Counted from the first letter of the stretch, positions 52,419 to 63,168 are shown. The stretch is DNA of 64,000 nucleotides from Jannaschia sp. CCS1 (GCF_000013565.1 NC_007802.1:4087501-4151500), one strand, 5' to 3'. A program made the numbers and translations. Notes: a model not told the origin generated them from the letters alone.

Positions 52419-52846
52419 GCCCCATCTCCATCCATGGGTCCGTCATCTTCCGCCTTTTCCACATCCCGGCGCACGTCGGCACGCGCCAGCATTTCGCGGG
52501 TGGCGTCCATCTGGTCGAACGTCTGGTCGATCACGAAGCGCAGGTCCGGCAGGTATTTCAGCTTCAGGTCCTTACCGAGAAGCCGCCGCAGCTCGCCCTT
52601 ATTGCGCTTGAGCGCCTCAATCGCCTCGTCCTTGCCGGAGCCACCCAATGGCATCACGTAGACCGTCGCGATCTTGAGGTCGGACGAGGTTCGCACCTCC
52701 GCCACTGTGATCGACATGGCGTTCAGGGCCGGGTCATGAACGTCGGCCCGCGCCAGCACCGTGGATAACGTGCGGCGGATCAATTCTCCGACCCGAAGCT
52801 GTCGCTGAGACTTGCTTGGGCCGTTCTGGTTCTTGCTGCGTGCCAT
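52415..52846 (-). CDS. rbfA: ribosome-binding factor A
   Basis: A 143-aa KH-fold protein with [35 protein letters not shown] and [18 protein letters not shown]. It assists late 16S rRNA maturation and cold adaptation. The ATG at 52846 has AAGGGG upstream. The frame extends to 52897 but without support. Divergent from dapB. Confidence 0.95.
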
Positions 52847-52960
52847 GGCTCGAATTCCCCTTGCCCCAGAGGTAAGGGATGAGGCCGCGTCCCGCAAGCT
52901 GGCGCTTCCCTGTCGGGACGGGTTCCGTTACGACCATCCGCAACGGACATGGAGGCGCAA

Positions 52961-53770
52961 ATGGACAATATGGGTATCGCCGTGATGGGCGCCTCGGGTC
53001 GGATGGGCCGGATGCTGATCCAGACGATCACCGCGTCGGAGCGCGCGCATCTGGTTGCTGTGACCGAACGGCCCGGCCACGATTGGGTGGGGGCGGATCT
53101 TGGCGAAGCCCTTGGCGGGTCCGCGTCCGGCGTGCCGGTCGTCGATGATCCGCTGGAGGCCATCGTGAAGGCCCAAGCGGTGATCGACTTCACGTCGCCG
53201 GAGGCCACGGTCGCTCACGCGAAATTGACCGCACAGGCCCGCGCCGTCCATGTGATCGGCACAACCGGCCTGTCTGACGCGGATATCGAGGTGCTGGACG
53301 CCTGCGCGCGCCACGCCTGTATCGTGCGGGCGGGCAACATGAGCCTTGGCGTGAATCTGCTTGTGCGGCTGACGCAACAGGTCGCCGCCGCGCTGGACGA
53401 GGATTTCGATATCGAGGTGGTGGAGGCGCATCATCGCCATAAGGTCGACGCGCCCTCCGGCACCGCTCTGATGTTGGGAGAGGCCGCAGCACAAGGGCGC
53501 GGCGTTGATCTGGGCGACGTGAAAGACAGTGGCCGCGACGGGATCACAGGCGCACGCGGGCGCGGCGATATCGGCTTTTCTGCGATCCGGGGCGGCGATG
53601 TGGTGGGCGAGCATGACGTGATCTTTGCCGCCGATGGGGAGCGCGTCGTGCTGCGCCATCTGGCCACCGACCGGGCGATTTTTTCACGTGGCGCGTTGAA
53701 GGCCGCGCTGTGGGGGCAGGGGCGCGCACCGGGCCATTACTCCATGATGTCGGTCCTGGGGCTAGCTTGA
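52961..53770 (+). CDS. dapB: 4-hydroxy-tetrahydrodipicolinate reductase
   Basis: A 269-aa enzyme of lysine and meso-diaminopimelate synthesis. It has an NAD(P)-binding GASGRMGR motif, the [13 protein letters not shown] and [14 protein letters not shown] segments, and the catalytic [16 protein letters not shown]. The ATG at 52961 lies 5-6 bases after GGAGG; an upstream in-frame ATG (52949) contains that ribosome-binding sequence and is therefore less likely. Confidence 0.97.
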   Translation: MDNMGIAVMGASGRMGRMLIQTITASERAHLVAVTERPGHDWVGADLGEALGGSASGVPVVDDPLEAIVKAQAVIDFTSPEATVAHAKLTAQARAVHVIGTTGLSDADIEVLDACARHACIVRAGNMSLGVNLLVRLTQQVAAALDEDFDIEVVEAHHRHKVDAPSGTALMLGEAAAQGRGVDLGDVKDSGRDGITGARGRGDIGFSAIRGGDVVGEHDVIFAADGERVVLRHLATDRAIFSRGALKAALWGQGRAPGHYSMMSVLGLA

Positions 53771-53828
53771 TCCATGCGGGCGCTGGCCTAACTCTGCGAC
53801 CAGACGATCTGGATCGGAGGCCTGTCTC

Positions 53829-54185
53829 ATGTCGCTACGCATCACCCTGCTTGCCGCTCTCGCAGCAATTGCCCCCCTGCCCGCCTTGGCGGAGCTTGCG
53901 CGCATCACGGACCGGGCCGCATTCATCAACACGGTACAGGGCCGCGAATTGAGCCGCCTTGGCGTGACCCTCCGCGTAGCGCCCAACGGATCCATCAGCG
54001 GGCGGGCGCTGGGACGCGACGTGACGGGAACCTGGGTGTGGGAAAGCGGCATGTTCTGCCGCACGCTGGACGCCGGCGACCGCCAGTTCGCACGCAATTG
54101 TCAGGTGGTCAGCGTGGATGGCAGTTCCATCCGCTTCCACGCCGATCAGGGCACCGGCGACATTGCGGATTTCCGCATCCGCTGA
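53829..54185 (+). CDS. exported hypothetical protein (118 aa)
   Basis: A Sec signal (MSLRITLLAALAAIAPLPALA) precedes a small beta-rich domain (TLRVAPNGSISGRALGRDVTGTWVWESGMFCRTL). It has two Cys residues, in MFCRTL and ARNCQVV, likely to form a disulfide in the periplasm. GGAGG lies before the ATG. It resembles small exported proteins common in Rhodobacterales; function unknown. Confidence 0.75.
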   Translation: MSLRITLLAALAAIAPLPALAELARITDRAAFINTVQGRELSRLGVTLRVAPNGSISGRALGRDVTGTWVWESGMFCRTLDAGDRQFARNCQVVSVDGSSIRFHADQGTGDIADFRIR

Positions 54186-54198
54186 GCCGGGGCGGCCC

Positions 54199-54263
54199 AA
54201 AACTCTTGCAAGAGTTTTACCCAATCCCTTCCTAGGGATTGATCAGATCCTTGCAAGGATCTG
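54199..54263. repeat. three tandem palindromes between convergent genes
   Basis: AAAACTCTTG/CAAGAGTTTT (54199-54218) and CAGATCCTTG/CAAGGATCTG (54244-54263) are perfect 20-bp palindromes sharing the core CTTGCAAG. Between them CAATCCCT/AGGGATTG (54222-54241, 4-base loop) forms a third hairpin. They probably terminate both convergent transcripts. Confidence 0.75.
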
Positions 54264-54286
54264 GGCGCGCGGCCAGACGCCCGGTC

Positions 54287-54460
54287 TCAGAAATCGACGG
54301 CAATTCCTTTTCGCTCCCAATCGCCGTAGCGCACGGGCTCTGGCCCATCGCGCCCGCCCAACTCGATAGGCATCTCCTGAGCCTTCGCCTTTTTTCGCCG
54401 CTCCTCAGCCTCTGCCAAAGCGCGCTCGGCCTCGGGGGTCAGGTCCTTGGGGGTGCTCAT
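54287..54460 (-). CDS. DUF1674 protein (SdhAF4-like)
   Basis: A 57-aa protein. A basic helix, EAERALAEAEERRKKAKA, is followed by the DUF1674 signature ELGGRDGPEPVRYGDWERKGIAVDF at the C-terminus. The eukaryotic homologue SDHAF4 helps flavinate and assemble the succinate dehydrogenase A subunit; the bacterial role is presumed similar. The ATG at 54460 (MSTPKDL) is preferred over 54523. Confidence 0.9.
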   Translation of the reverse strand: MSTPKDLTPEAERALAEAEERRKKAKAQEMPIELGGRDGPEPVRYGDWERKGIAVDF

Positions 54461-54534
54461 CGCATGGGCCTCCGGCTTGTGTGTCACTCCCACCTGATAT
54501 ACGCGCCGAAGCTCTTGGAACAAGGAAGCCGTCG

Positions 54535-55767
54535 ATGAAAGCGCGCCCCGCCGCCCTTATTCTGCTCAATGCCGTTCTGCGAGAGCGTCAGATTCTGGGT
54601 CAGGTGGATGTGCCTGCAACGGGGGCAGAGGCCGCGCGTGCCAACCGGTTGGCTCTGTCGGTGCTGCGCAATCTGGATGCGGTGGATGCGGTCATCAAAC
54701 CTTACACCACCCGCAAGCCCCAAATCGGTGTGCACAACCTGCTGCGCCTGGGCGCGGTGGAGTTGTTGGTGAACGGCGAGGACGCCCATGGTGTCGTCAG
54801 TGACATCGTCGGCATTGCCAAGACCCAGCCGCACACGCGCAAGGCTTCGGGCATGGTGAACGCGATCCTGCGCAAAATCGCCGTGGAGGGCGCAGAGGCG
54901 TTTGCCAAAGCGCCACCGCAACGCCTACCACCGTGGATCGACAAGGCGCTGCGCAAGCGGATCGGCGCCGATGGCATCCGGGCAATTGAACAGGCGCAGG
55001 CGCAGGTGCCACCGATGGATCTGACCCCACGCGATGACGGGTTCATGCTGGAGAATGCGGAGGTCCTGCCGACGGGATCTTTGCGGCTGAACAACCATCC
55101 GCAAGTCAGCGCCCTGCCTGGATACAGTGACGGCGCATTCTGGGTTCAGGACGCTGCCGCCGCCTTGCCCGTGAAGCTTCTGGGCGATGTGCGGGGCAAG
55201 TCTGTGCTGGATCTCTGCGCTGCCCCCGGTGGCAAAACCATGCAATTGGCCGCGGCGGGCGCAGAGGTCACGGCGCTGGATATCTCGGGCCCGCGCCTGC
55301 GCCGGGTGGAGGAAAACCTCGCCCGCACAGGTCTGTCCGCCACGCTCGTGACCGAGGATGCGTTTCAGCACAGCGGCAGCTACGACGCGATCCTACTGGA
55401 CGCGCCCTGTTCCGCCACGGGCACCATCCGCCGCCATCCCGATCTCCCGTTCGTGAAGGATGGCCGGGAGGTCGAGCCGCTGACCAGGCTACAAATGCAG
55501 CTGATCGACCATGCGCTGACCCTGCTCAAACCCGGCGGGACGCTCGTCTATTGCACCTGCTCGCTGTTGCCGGTGGAAGGCGAGTTTCAAATCAAAGCGG
55601 CCCTCAAACGGCACGATGGGCTTAGCATCATTCCCGCGGACCCGGTCGCACTGGGTGGGGATGCGGAATGGGCCAGCGCCGAGGGCGGGCTCCGCCTCTG
55701 GCCGTTTTATTGGGCGGAGAGAGGTGGGATGGACGGCTTCTATATGGCCGCCCTCACGCGGTCATGA
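54535..55767 (+). CDS. rsmB: RsmB/NOP2-family 16S rRNA (cytosine-C5) methyltransferase
   Basis: A 410-aa enzyme. An N-terminal NusB-like RNA-binding domain (about 1-130) precedes a SAM-dependent methyltransferase domain with DLCAAPGGKTMQLAA, LDAPCSATGTIRRHP (Cys) and YCTCSLLPVEGE (catalytic Cys). It methylates a cytosine in 16S rRNA (C967 in E. coli). CAAGGAAG precedes the ATG. It begins the rightward block heparinase-purH-lspA. Confidence 0.92.
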   Translation: MKARPAALILLNAVLRERQILGQVDVPATGAEAARANRLALSVLRNLDAVDAVIKPYTTRKPQIGVHNLLRLGAVELLVNGEDAHGVVSDIVGIAKTQPHTRKASGMVNAILRKIAVEGAEAFAKAPPQRLPPWIDKALRKRIGADGIRAIEQAQAQVPPMDLTPRDDGFMLENAEVLPTGSLRLNNHPQVSALPGYSDGAFWVQDAAAALPVKLLGDVRGKSVLDLCAAPGGKTMQLAAAGAEVTALDISGPRLRRVEENLARTGLSATLVTEDAFQHSGSYDAILLDAPCSATGTIRRHPDLPFVKDGREVEPLTRLQMQLIDHALTLLKPGGTLVYCTCSLLPVEGEFQIKAALKRHDGLSIIPADPVALGGDAEWASAEGGLRLWPFYWAERGGMDGFYMAALTRS

Positions 55768-55806
55768 TATCCCGCCGCTGACCCCACCAACACGCAGACC
55801 CCCCGA

Positions 55807-57561
55807 ATGTCCGAGCCCCTTCCCCCGTCCCCCGCAAGGCCGCGCCCGCGTGACGGGCTGGCCGCGCGCATCCGCCGTGAGTGGGCGGCGCGTAGGGCGG
55901 GGTTGGGCCCCCGGGCGCAGGGGTTCCTGTGGCAACCGGAACCCCGGTTTCCCGGGTCTGCGGTCCGGGGGCGGCAATTGTTGGCAGGCAATTTCCGCCT
56001 GGGCGGGGCATTGGTTGAGATTGACGGGATCAGCCCCTGGGACATCATTCCGCCCAACGACGAGTTTGAGGCTGCGCTGCACGGATTTGCCTGGCTCGAC
56101 GATCTGGTGGCCGTCCCCAACAACGAGGGCCGCGCCATGGCACAGCGATGGCTGGCCGAGTGGACGACCCGCTATGGCAAGGGTCGGGGACCGGGGTGGA
56201 GCGCGGATCTGACAGGCCGCAGGCAGATCCGCTGGATCACCCACACCCTGTTTTTGATGAACGGCCAGGCCCCGGCGGACGGCAGGTTGTTCCACCTCGC
56301 GCTGTCGCGGCAAGCCAACTACCTTGCCAGACACTGGCGGCGGGCATCACCCGGTTTGGCGCGGTTCGAAGCGCTGACCGGTCTGATTTACTCTGCCTGC
56401 GCACTGATCGGGATGGAGACGCGGCTTGAGCCCGCGCTGACGGGCCTTGCGCAGGATTGCGCAACACAGATCGACGCCCAGGGCGGCATCGTCACGCGCA
56501 ACCCGGAAGAATTGCTGGAGGTGTTCGTGTTGCTGACCTGGATCGCCCAGATCCTGCAGGAAACCGGCAAACGCGCCGACCCGGCAGTGGATACCGCGAT
56601 CATGCGCGTGGCCCCAACCCTGAGGGCGTTGCGCCATGCCGACGGCAGTCTTGCGCGGTTCCACGGCGGCGGTCGCGGCGCGCCGGGGCGGCTGATCGGG
56701 GCGTTGGTGCAATCCGGCGTGCGACCATCGCGGGTGCGGGGGCTGGCAATGGGCTATGCGCGTATGGCGTCGGGCCGGGTGACGATAATCACCGACGCGG
56801 CCCCGCCGATGATCGGCACGGGCTCCACCAATGCCCATGCGGGCACGCTGGCGTTTGAGATGTGTTCGGCCAATCACCCGCTGATCGTCAATGCCGGGTC
56901 CGGTGCCAGTTTTGGGCCGGAATGGCGGCGCGCGGGTCGCGCCACGGTCAGCCATTCCACCGTGTCTCTGGAAGGATATTCGTCATCGCGCTTTGCCGAG
57001 AAGGCGCTGCATGATCCCCCCGAACGCCAGAGTTTTGAGAACGGCCCCAGCGACGTGTCGGTGCAGGTGTCCGAGATCACCGGCGGTGAAGGGCTGGTGT
57101 TGTCCCACGATGGCTGGCGCAAGACCCACGGGCTGGTGCATCTGCGCTCTCTCACGCTGGAGGATAACGGCAATCTTCTGCGCGGCGAAGATGGCCTCGC
57201 CGCATTGGATGGCCATGACCGGGATCGCTTCATGCGCGTCAATCGCAGCTTGCCCTCTGACGTCGGTCTGCGCTTTGCCGCGCGCTTCCATCTGCATCCC
57301 GATGTGGTGGTGGAGTTGGATATGGGCGGGGCCGCGATTTCGCTGACATTGCCCACCGATGAGGTCTGGGTGTTCCGCCACGGCGACGAGGCCGAGCTGT
57401 CGATCCGCCCTTCCGTCTATTTCGATGCAACGCGCCTGAAACCCCGCGCGACAAAACAGATTGTTTTAACCTCCCGCGTCAGGGGGTATGGAGCGGCAGT
57501 CAGCTGGTCCATCGCGCGCCCCTCGGCGCTGTTGCCCGCCCCCGACGACCTGTCTTTGTGA
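55807..57561 (+). CDS. heparinase II/III family protein
   Basis: A 584-aa protein. The N-terminal alpha/alpha toroid region (about 70-320) contains [12 protein letters not shown]. The C-terminal beta-sandwich Hepar_II_III domain includes [40 protein letters not shown] and [13 protein letters not shown]. Such proteins are polysaccharide-lyase-like and are encoded next to purH in many alphaproteobacteria, where they may act on cell-surface glycans. No signal peptide is obvious. Confidence 0.9.
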   Translation: MSEPLPPSPARPRPRDGLAARIRREWAARRAGLGPRAQGFLWQPEPRFPGSAVRGRQLLAGNFRLGGALVEIDGISPWDIIPPNDEFEAALHGFAWLDDLVAVPNNEGRAMAQRWLAEWTTRYGKGRGPGWSADLTGRRQIRWITHTLFLMNGQAPADGRLFHLALSRQANYLARHWRRASPGLARFEALTGLIYSACALIGMETRLEPALTGLAQDCATQIDAQGGIVTRNPEELLEVFVLLTWIAQILQETGKRADPAVDTAIMRVAPTLRALRHADGSLARFHGGGRGAPGRLIGALVQSGVRPSRVRGLAMGYARMASGRVTIITDAAPPMIGTGSTNAHAGTLAFEMCSANHPLIVNAGSGASFGPEWRRAGRATVSHSTVSLEGYSSSRFAEKALHDPPERQSFENGPSDVSVQVSEITGGEGLVLSHDGWRKTHGLVHLRSLTLEDNGNLLRGEDGLAALDGHDRDRFMRVNRSLPSDVGLRFAARFHLHPDVVVELDMGGAAISLTLPTDEVWVFRHGDEAELSIRPSVYFDATRLKPRATKQIVLTSRVRGYGAAVSWSIARPSALLPAPDDLSL

Positions 57562-57596
57562 GCGATCATGGGGACGCAGTATATGAGAGCCTGCCT

Positions 57597-59195
57597 ATGA
57601 CCGATCCTGCCCCCCTCACCCGCGCGCTTCTGTCTGTCTCTGACAAGACCGGATTGATTGAGTTCGCCACCGACCTGTCGTCCCGTGGGGTGGAGCTTCT
57701 GTCCACCGGTGGCACCGCGAAGGCCTTGCGCGAAGCCGGTCTGGATGTGCGCGATGTGAGCGAGGTCACGGGCTTCCCGGAGATGATGGACGGACGGGTG
57801 AAGACATTGCATCCGATGATCCACGGCGGCCTGCTGGCCCTGCGCGACAACGACGCCCATGTCGCGGCGATGAAAGAGCACGGGATCGGCGCGATCGATC
57901 TGCTGGTGGTGAACCTTTACCCGTTTGAGGCGACGGTGGCCGCAGGCGCGGATTATGACACCTGTATCGAGAATATCGATATCGGCGGCCCCGCGATGAT
58001 CCGGGCCGCCGCGAAAAACCATGGCGCGGTGACGGTGCTGACGGACTCCTCCCAATACGCCGGGTTGTTGAGCGAGCTGGATGCTAATGCAAACAAGGGC
58101 GGTGGCACGTCGTTCCAGTTCCGCCAGCGGATGGCGCAGGCGGCTTACGGGCGCACGGCGGCCTATGACGCGGCGGTCTCCAGTTGGATGGCAGGTGCGG
58201 CTGAGATCAAAACTCCGCCACACCGCGCGTTCGCGGGCAGCCTCGCACAGGAAATGCGCTACGGCGAGAACCCACACCAGAAAGCCGCATTCTATCTTGA
58301 TGGATCGTCGCGCCCGGGCGTGGCCACAGCGCAGCAACATCAGGGCAAAGCGCTGAGCTACAACAACATCAATGACACGGACGCCGCGTTTGAGCTGGTC
58401 TCGGAATTCGCGCCCGACGATGGCCCGGCGGTTGCGATCATCAAGCACGCCAACCCGTCGGGCGTGGCCCGCGGCAACAGCCTTGCAGAGGCCTACAAAG
58501 CCGCGTTCGATTGCGACCGCACCAGCGCGTTTGGTGGCATCGTCGCATTGAACCAGACGTTGGACGCTGCCACGGCAGAAGAGATCGTGCAGATCTTCAC
58601 AGAGGTGGTGATCGCGCCCGACGCTGACGAGGATGCCAAGGCGATCTTCGCCGCCAAGAAAAACCTGCGCCTGCTGACAACCGGCGGCCTGCCGGACCCG
58701 CGCGCGCCAATGGTCGCCTACAAGCAGGTCGCGGGCGGATTGTTGGTGCAGGACAAGGACACCGGCCATGTGGACCCGGAGTTGCTGGAGGTCGTGACCA
58801 AACGCGCGCCGTCAGCCCAGGAATTGGCCGATCTGCGCTTTGCCTGGACCGTGGCGAAACACACGAAATCCAACGCGATCATCTACGCCAAGGGCGGTGC
58901 AACCGTGGGCATCGGCGCGGGGCAGATGAGCCGCGTGGACAGCTCCACCATCGCAGCGTTGAAGGCGGCACGGATGGGCACGGAATGCGGAATGGCTGAC
59001 ACGCCCGCTAAGGGATCGGTCGTGGCGTCGGACGCGTTCTTCCCGTTTGCGGACGGCTTGCTGGCGGCGGCAGAGGCAGGTGCCACGGCGGTGATCCAGC
59101 CCGGCGGCTCCATGCGTGACGCAGATGTGATCGCTGCCGCCGACGAGGCAGGCCTGGCCATGGTCTTCACCGGCATGCGCCATTTCCGGCACTGA
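57597..59195 (+). CDS. purH: bifunctional AICAR transformylase / IMP cyclohydrolase
   Basis: The 532-aa enzyme carries out the last two steps of de novo IMP synthesis. It has an N-terminal MGS-like cyclohydrolase domain ([41 protein letters not shown]). The transformylase domain contains [16 protein letters not shown] and [11 protein letters not shown]. Length is normal. The ATG at 57597 follows GAGAGCC. Confidence 0.98.
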   Translation: MTDPAPLTRALLSVSDKTGLIEFATDLSSRGVELLSTGGTAKALREAGLDVRDVSEVTGFPEMMDGRVKTLHPMIHGGLLALRDNDAHVAAMKEHGIGAIDLLVVNLYPFEATVAAGADYDTCIENIDIGGPAMIRAAAKNHGAVTVLTDSSQYAGLLSELDANANKGGGTSFQFRQRMAQAAYGRTAAYDAAVSSWMAGAAEIKTPPHRAFAGSLAQEMRYGENPHQKAAFYLDGSSRPGVATAQQHQGKALSYNNINDTDAAFELVSEFAPDDGPAVAIIKHANPSGVARGNSLAEAYKAAFDCDRTSAFGGIVALNQTLDAATAEEIVQIFTEVVIAPDADEDAKAIFAAKKNLRLLTTGGLPDPRAPMVAYKQVAGGLLVQDKDTGHVDPELLEVVTKRAPSAQELADLRFAWTVAKHTKSNAIIYAKGGATVGIGAGQMSRVDSSTIAALKAARMGTECGMADTPAKGSVVASDAFFPFADGLLAAAEAGATAVIQPGGSMRDADVIAAADEAGLAMVFTGMRHFRH

Positions 59196-59218
59196 TCGAC
59201 ACCAAGGAAAGCGACACC

Positions 59219-59692
59219 ATGCGGCTTGTGTATCTGAGTGCAGCGTTCTGGTTCCTGATTGATCAGGGGTCGAAATATGGCGTGCTCTACGGCCTCAACC
59301 TGATCGAGCGGTTGCATATCGAGGTGCTGCCGCCCGTCCTTGTCTTCCACCTCGGCTGGAACACCGGCATCAACTTCGGCCTTCTCGCGGGCGGGCCAGA
59401 GGTGACGCGCTACGGCCTTGTGGTGCTGGCGCTGCTGATCTGCGGATGGCTCTATTACTGGGCCAGGACCGGGCTGACGAACCCGCGTGCCTTGCTGTGC
59501 GCGGGGGCGGTCATCGGCGGGGCCCTTGGCAACGCGCTGGACCGCGTGATCCACGGGGCGGTCATCGACTTCCTCAACATGTCGTGCTGTGGGTTCCAGA
59601 ATCCCTATACCTTCAATATTGCCGATATCGGTGTCGTTGTGGGGGCCATCGGGTTGGTGATCTTCGCGGATAGTGAGAAGACCGCCCGCTAG
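59219..59692 (+). CDS. lspA: prolipoprotein signal peptidase (signal peptidase II)
   Basis: A 157-aa inner-membrane aspartyl peptidase with four membrane segments. The catalytic pair is Asp108 ([14 protein letters not shown]) and Asp136 (FNIADIGV). Conserved [10 protein letters not shown] is also present. It cleaves lipoprotein signals, including that of the DUF3035 lipoprotein encoded next. Confidence 0.96.
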   Translation: MRLVYLSAAFWFLIDQGSKYGVLYGLNLIERLHIEVLPPVLVFHLGWNTGINFGLLAGGPEVTRYGLVVLALLICGWLYYWARTGLTNPRALLCAGAVIGGALGNALDRVIHGAVIDFLNMSCCGFQNPYTFNIADIGVVVGAIGLVIFADSEKTAR

Positions 59693-59758
59693 CAAAGGCG
59701 CAATACCCCCGTGACGGGCGTTTGAAGATGCGCTAGACCGTGCTGCAAGGAGAGTTCG

Positions 59759-60265
59759 ATGGCCATTCGCGCAACAATTCTGGTTCTGATCACCGCCACT
59801 TTGGGGCTGACCGCGTGTTCCCAGGGGACGCCGACGCTGATGAACCTGCGCAATACCGAATCCGGCCCGGATGAATTTGCCATCGTTCCGACAAGTGAGC
59901 TGGAGCTACCGCCGACCACGGCACTGCCGCAGCCAACCCTGGGCGGCACCAACCGCGCCGACCCCACGCCCGAGGCGGATGCGATTGCGGCCCTTGGTGG
60001 TAATATTGAGCGGGCCAACCGCAATGCCGGTGGGCTGCTGAACCACGCCTCTCGGTTCGGCGTTGCGTCCGACATTCGCGGCACGCTCGCGGCGGAAGAC
60101 CTCGCGTTCCGGGGCAACAACGGCGGGCGGGTGCTGGAACGTCTGTTCGGCACCAACGTCTATTTCCGCGCTTACCGCGAGCAAGCGCTGGATCGCTACG
60201 CTGAACTGGACCGCCTGCGCCGGTCTGGCGTGCAGACACCCTCCGCGCCGCCCCCGGGCCTCTGA
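59759..60265 (+). CDS. DUF3035 lipoprotein
   Basis: A 168-aa protein with a lipobox signal LGLTAC (Cys20). A Pro-rich segment [19 protein letters not shown] is typical of DUF3035, and a helical C-terminus [13 protein letters not shown] follows. Alphaproteobacterial DUF3035 lipoproteins have been discussed as partners of outer-membrane protein assembly (BamF-like); I cannot confirm that here. CAAGGAGAG precedes the ATG. Confidence 0.85.
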   Translation: MAIRATILVLITATLGLTACSQGTPTLMNLRNTESGPDEFAIVPTSELELPPTTALPQPTLGGTNRADPTPEADAIAALGGNIERANRNAGGLLNHASRFGVASDIRGTLAAEDLAFRGNNGGRVLERLFGTNVYFRAYREQALDRYAELDRLRRSGVQTPSAPPPGL

Positions 60266-60445
60266 TCTCACCATATCTCGAACCATCGCGCGCGGCCGTT
60301 GCGTGACGTGTTTTGTGGGGCCGCGAAGGTCAACCGCGGGATTTCCTTGCCGTCCGCGGCATAACGTATCCGTCAGCGCTGTTGATGCGGCGGGCAAACC
60401 CCATACATTGCGTCTCAACGATCAACCGCCCCGGAGATGCCATTC

Positions 60446-61837
60446 ATGATCCGCCCAATCCTCGCTTCAATGGGGCTTGCCGCCTTGGGCCTTACCGCCC
60501 TCCCCCTCCCGGCCAACGCTGCCGGTGAAGTCACCGAATTCACCCTCGATAACGGCATGCAGGTCGTTGTGATCGAAGACCATCGCGGGGCCGCTGTTAC
60601 ACATATGGTGTGGTATCGCGCGGGTTCCGCCGATGAAATGCCAGGCCAGTCGGGCATTGCGCATTTCCTGGAACACCTGATGTTCAAAGCGACCGATGAT
60701 CTGGAAAGTCGGGAGTTTTCGCGCATCGTGGAAGAGAATGGCGGATCGGACAACGCCTTCACTTCGTGGGATTACACTGCCTATCACCAACGCGTCTCCG
60801 CCGACCGTCTGGGCCTGATGATGATGATGGAAGCCGACCGGATGCGCGATTTGGTCCTGGACGAGGACGAGGTGCGCACCGAGCGGCAGGTCATTCTGGA
60901 GGAGCGGGCGCAACGCACGGACACCTCCCCCGGGGCGCTGTTCAATGAGCAGATGGCCGCCGCGATCCACCTCAACCATCCCTATGGTCGGCCAATCATC
61001 GGCTGGCGGCACGAGATGGAGGAACTGAGCCTGCAAGACGCGCGCGATTGGTACGAGACCCACTACCACCCCAATAACGCGATCCTGATCGTGGCCGGTG
61101 ATGCCGATCCCGATGAGGTCCGCGCCCTGGCCGAGGAGCATTACGGGCCGATCCCGGCGAACCCGGACATCGAGCCGATGGAAGCCCGCGACCGCCCGTC
61201 CGAGCCGCCCCATATTGCGGAGCGCCGGGTGATCTATGAAGATGCCCGCGTCTCCAACCCTTACGTGTCGATCAACTTCCTCGCGCCCGAGCGGAACGCA
61301 GGCGATCAGGAGGAGGCCGCAGCGCTGACGCTTCTGGCCGAGATCCTGGCAGGCTCCGGCTTCACCTCTGTGCTGCCGCGCGAGATGCAGATCGAGGACG
61401 AACGCTCCCTGTTCGTCGGCGCGTATTACGGCGGCACCAGCCTGGATACGACAACCTTCACGCTGATCAACATGCCCCTGCCCGGCACCCCGCTGGAAGA
61501 GGCCGAAGCCGAGATTCTGGCCGAGATTGACGAGTTTCTGGAAGAGGGCATCGACCCGGCTCAATTCGAGCGGATCCAGTTCCAGATCGACGCCGCCCGG
61601 ATCTATGAGGAGGACGATGTGGAAGGTTTGGCCAGCGTCTATGGGCGTGCCCTGACCTCCGGCCTGACGGTCGCCGATGTGCAGGCCTGGCCCGATATTC
61701 TCGCGGCGACCACCGTCGACGATGTGATGGATGCCGCGCGCGACGTCTTCAGCCAGGGGGCCACGACGACGGGCTATCTGTTGAGACCCTCGGCCCCCGA
61801 AACCGACACTGAAACCGCTGGGGAGGTCTCCCAATGA
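60446..61837 (+). CDS. exported M16 zinc metallopeptidase (catalytic member)
   Basis: A 463-aa protein with a Sec signal (about 1-26). The inverted zinc-binding motif HFLEH has His73, Glu76 (catalytic) and His77, with a distal Glu in TERQVILEE. It resembles the catalytic subunit of bacterial heterodimeric M16 peptidases acting in the periplasm. I chose the second ATG (60446) behind CGGAG; 60437 is possible. The stop overlaps the partner gene by 4 bases. Confidence 0.93.
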   Translation: MIRPILASMGLAALGLTALPLPANAAGEVTEFTLDNGMQVVVIEDHRGAAVTHMVWYRAGSADEMPGQSGIAHFLEHLMFKATDDLESREFSRIVEENGGSDNAFTSWDYTAYHQRVSADRLGLMMMMEADRMRDLVLDEDEVRTERQVILEERAQRTDTSPGALFNEQMAAAIHLNHPYGRPIIGWRHEMEELSLQDARDWYETHYHPNNAILIVAGDADPDEVRALAEEHYGPIPANPDIEPMEARDRPSEPPHIAERRVIYEDARVSNPYVSINFLAPERNAGDQEEAAALTLLAEILAGSGFTSVLPREMQIEDERSLFVGAYYGGTSLDTTTFTLINMPLPGTPLEEAEAEILAEIDEFLEEGIDPAQFERIQFQIDAARIYEEDDVEGLASVYGRALTSGLTVADVQAWPDILAATTVDDVMDAARDVFSQGATTTGYLLRPSAPETDTETAGEVSQ

Positions 61838-63168
61838 TCGCTCGTTTCCTGACGCCCTTCGTGGCCGCGCCCCTCTTGGCCGTGATGACCTTCACCGCGC
61901 CCTCACAGGCAGATATCATCGACATCCAGCCCGTCACGTCTGAGGGCGGGATCGAGGCCTGGCTGGTCGAAGACACCTCCATCCCCTTTGTGGCCATGGA
62001 TTTCTGGTTTGCGGGCGGCGGGTCGATTGATGCGCCGGGCGCGCGCGGGGCCATTCACCTGATGACGGCACTGCTGGAAGAAGGCTCCGGCGATCTAGAC
62101 GCGGCCACCTTCGCGGAAGAACTGGAAGGCCTTGCCGCATCCTTCGACTTTGACATCTACCGGGATGACCTGGTGATTTCGGTGCAGATGCTGACCCAGA
62201 ACCGCGACGAGGTATTGGCCTTGCTGCGTGACGTTCTGACCGAACCGCGCTTTGACGAGGCCGCCGTGGAGCGGGTGCGCGGGCAGGTCCTGTCGATCCT
62301 GGAGGGGGACCTGAATGACCCCGATACGATTGCGGGCGTTCAGTTCAACGCGCTGGCGTTTGGCGATCATCCCTATGCCAGCCGGCTGGAAGGCAGCCTG
62401 GACAGCGTGGCGGCCCTGACCCGCGATGACCTCTTTGCAGCCCACCGCTCTGCGCTGGTGCGCGACCGGGTGTCCGTGGGTGTGGCGGGCGACATGACCG
62501 CCGAGGATCTGGGTCCGATCCTGGATGCGCTTCTGGGTGATCTGCCCACCTCTGACACGGATCTGCCCGGCGCGGCGGAGGTGTCGAATGAAGGTGGCAT
62601 CACCGTGATTGACTTCGCGACGCCGCAATCCTCCGTCTACTTCGGCCATGTGGGCATTGCGCGCGATGATCCGGATTTCTTCGCGGCCTTTGTGGCCAAC
62701 CAGATCCTGGGCGGCGGCGGCTATCGCTCTCGCCTGATGGAGGAGGTCCGCGAACAGCGCGGTCTGACCTATGGGATCAGCACCTGGCTTGGCCTCAGCA
62801 AGTCCGCACCGATGATGCAGGGCGGGTTCTCATCCTCCAACGGGTTGGTGGCCCAGGCCATCGCGGTCATTGAAGACGAATGGGCCGACCTGGCGGAAAA
62901 CGGCGTGACCCAGGCCGAGCTGGACGCCGCACAGCGCTATATGACCGGGTCGTATCCCCTGCGGTTTGACGGCAACGGCACCATCGCAGGCATTCTTGCG
63001 GCGATGCAGTCCGATAACATGCCGCTGGATTACATCGCCACGCGCAACGACAACGTGCTGGCCGTGACCGTAGAGGATATTCAGCGGGTCGCGGCAGACC
63101 TGGTCGACACGGACGCCCTGCGCTTCGTGGTGGTGGGTCAGCCCGAGGGGCTTGACGCGTCCAACTGA
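61834..63168 (+). CDS. exported M16-family partner protein lacking the zinc motif
   Basis: A 444-aa M16 homologue with a Sec signal (about 1-26). The position of HxxEH reads HLMTALLEE, so zinc is not bound. The substrate-binding Arg/Tyr region GGGGYRSRLMEEVREQRGLTYG is conserved. In known heterodimers the catalytic subunit supplies zinc and this type supplies the Arg-Tyr pair. ATGA overlap with the catalytic gene supports an obligate complex. Confidence 0.92.
   Translation: MIARFLTPFVAAPLLAVMTFTAPSQADIIDIQPVTSEGGIEAWLVEDTSIPFVAMDFWFAGGGSIDAPGARGAIHLMTALLEEGSGDLDAATFAEELEGLAASFDFDIYRDDLVISVQMLTQNRDEVLALLRDVLTEPRFDEAAVERVRGQVLSILEGDLNDPDTIAGVQFNALAFGDHPYASRLEGSLDSVAALTRDDLFAAHRSALVRDRVSVGVAGDMTAEDLGPILDALLGDLPTSDTDLPGAAEVSNEGGITVIDFATPQSSVYFGHVGIARDDPDFFAAFVANQILGGGGYRSRLMEEVREQRGLTYGISTWLGLSKSAPMMQGGFSSSNGLVAQAIAVIEDEWADLAENGVTQAELDAAQRYMTGSYPLRFDGNGTIAGILAAMQSDNMPLDYIATRNDNVLAVTVEDIQRVAADLVDTDALRFVVVGQPEGLDASN

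Noticed and set aside
52949-52960. Upstream ATG for dapB at 52949
   Set aside because: The ATGGAGG itself supplies the ribosome-binding sequence for the ATG at 52961, which gives the normal family N-terminus.
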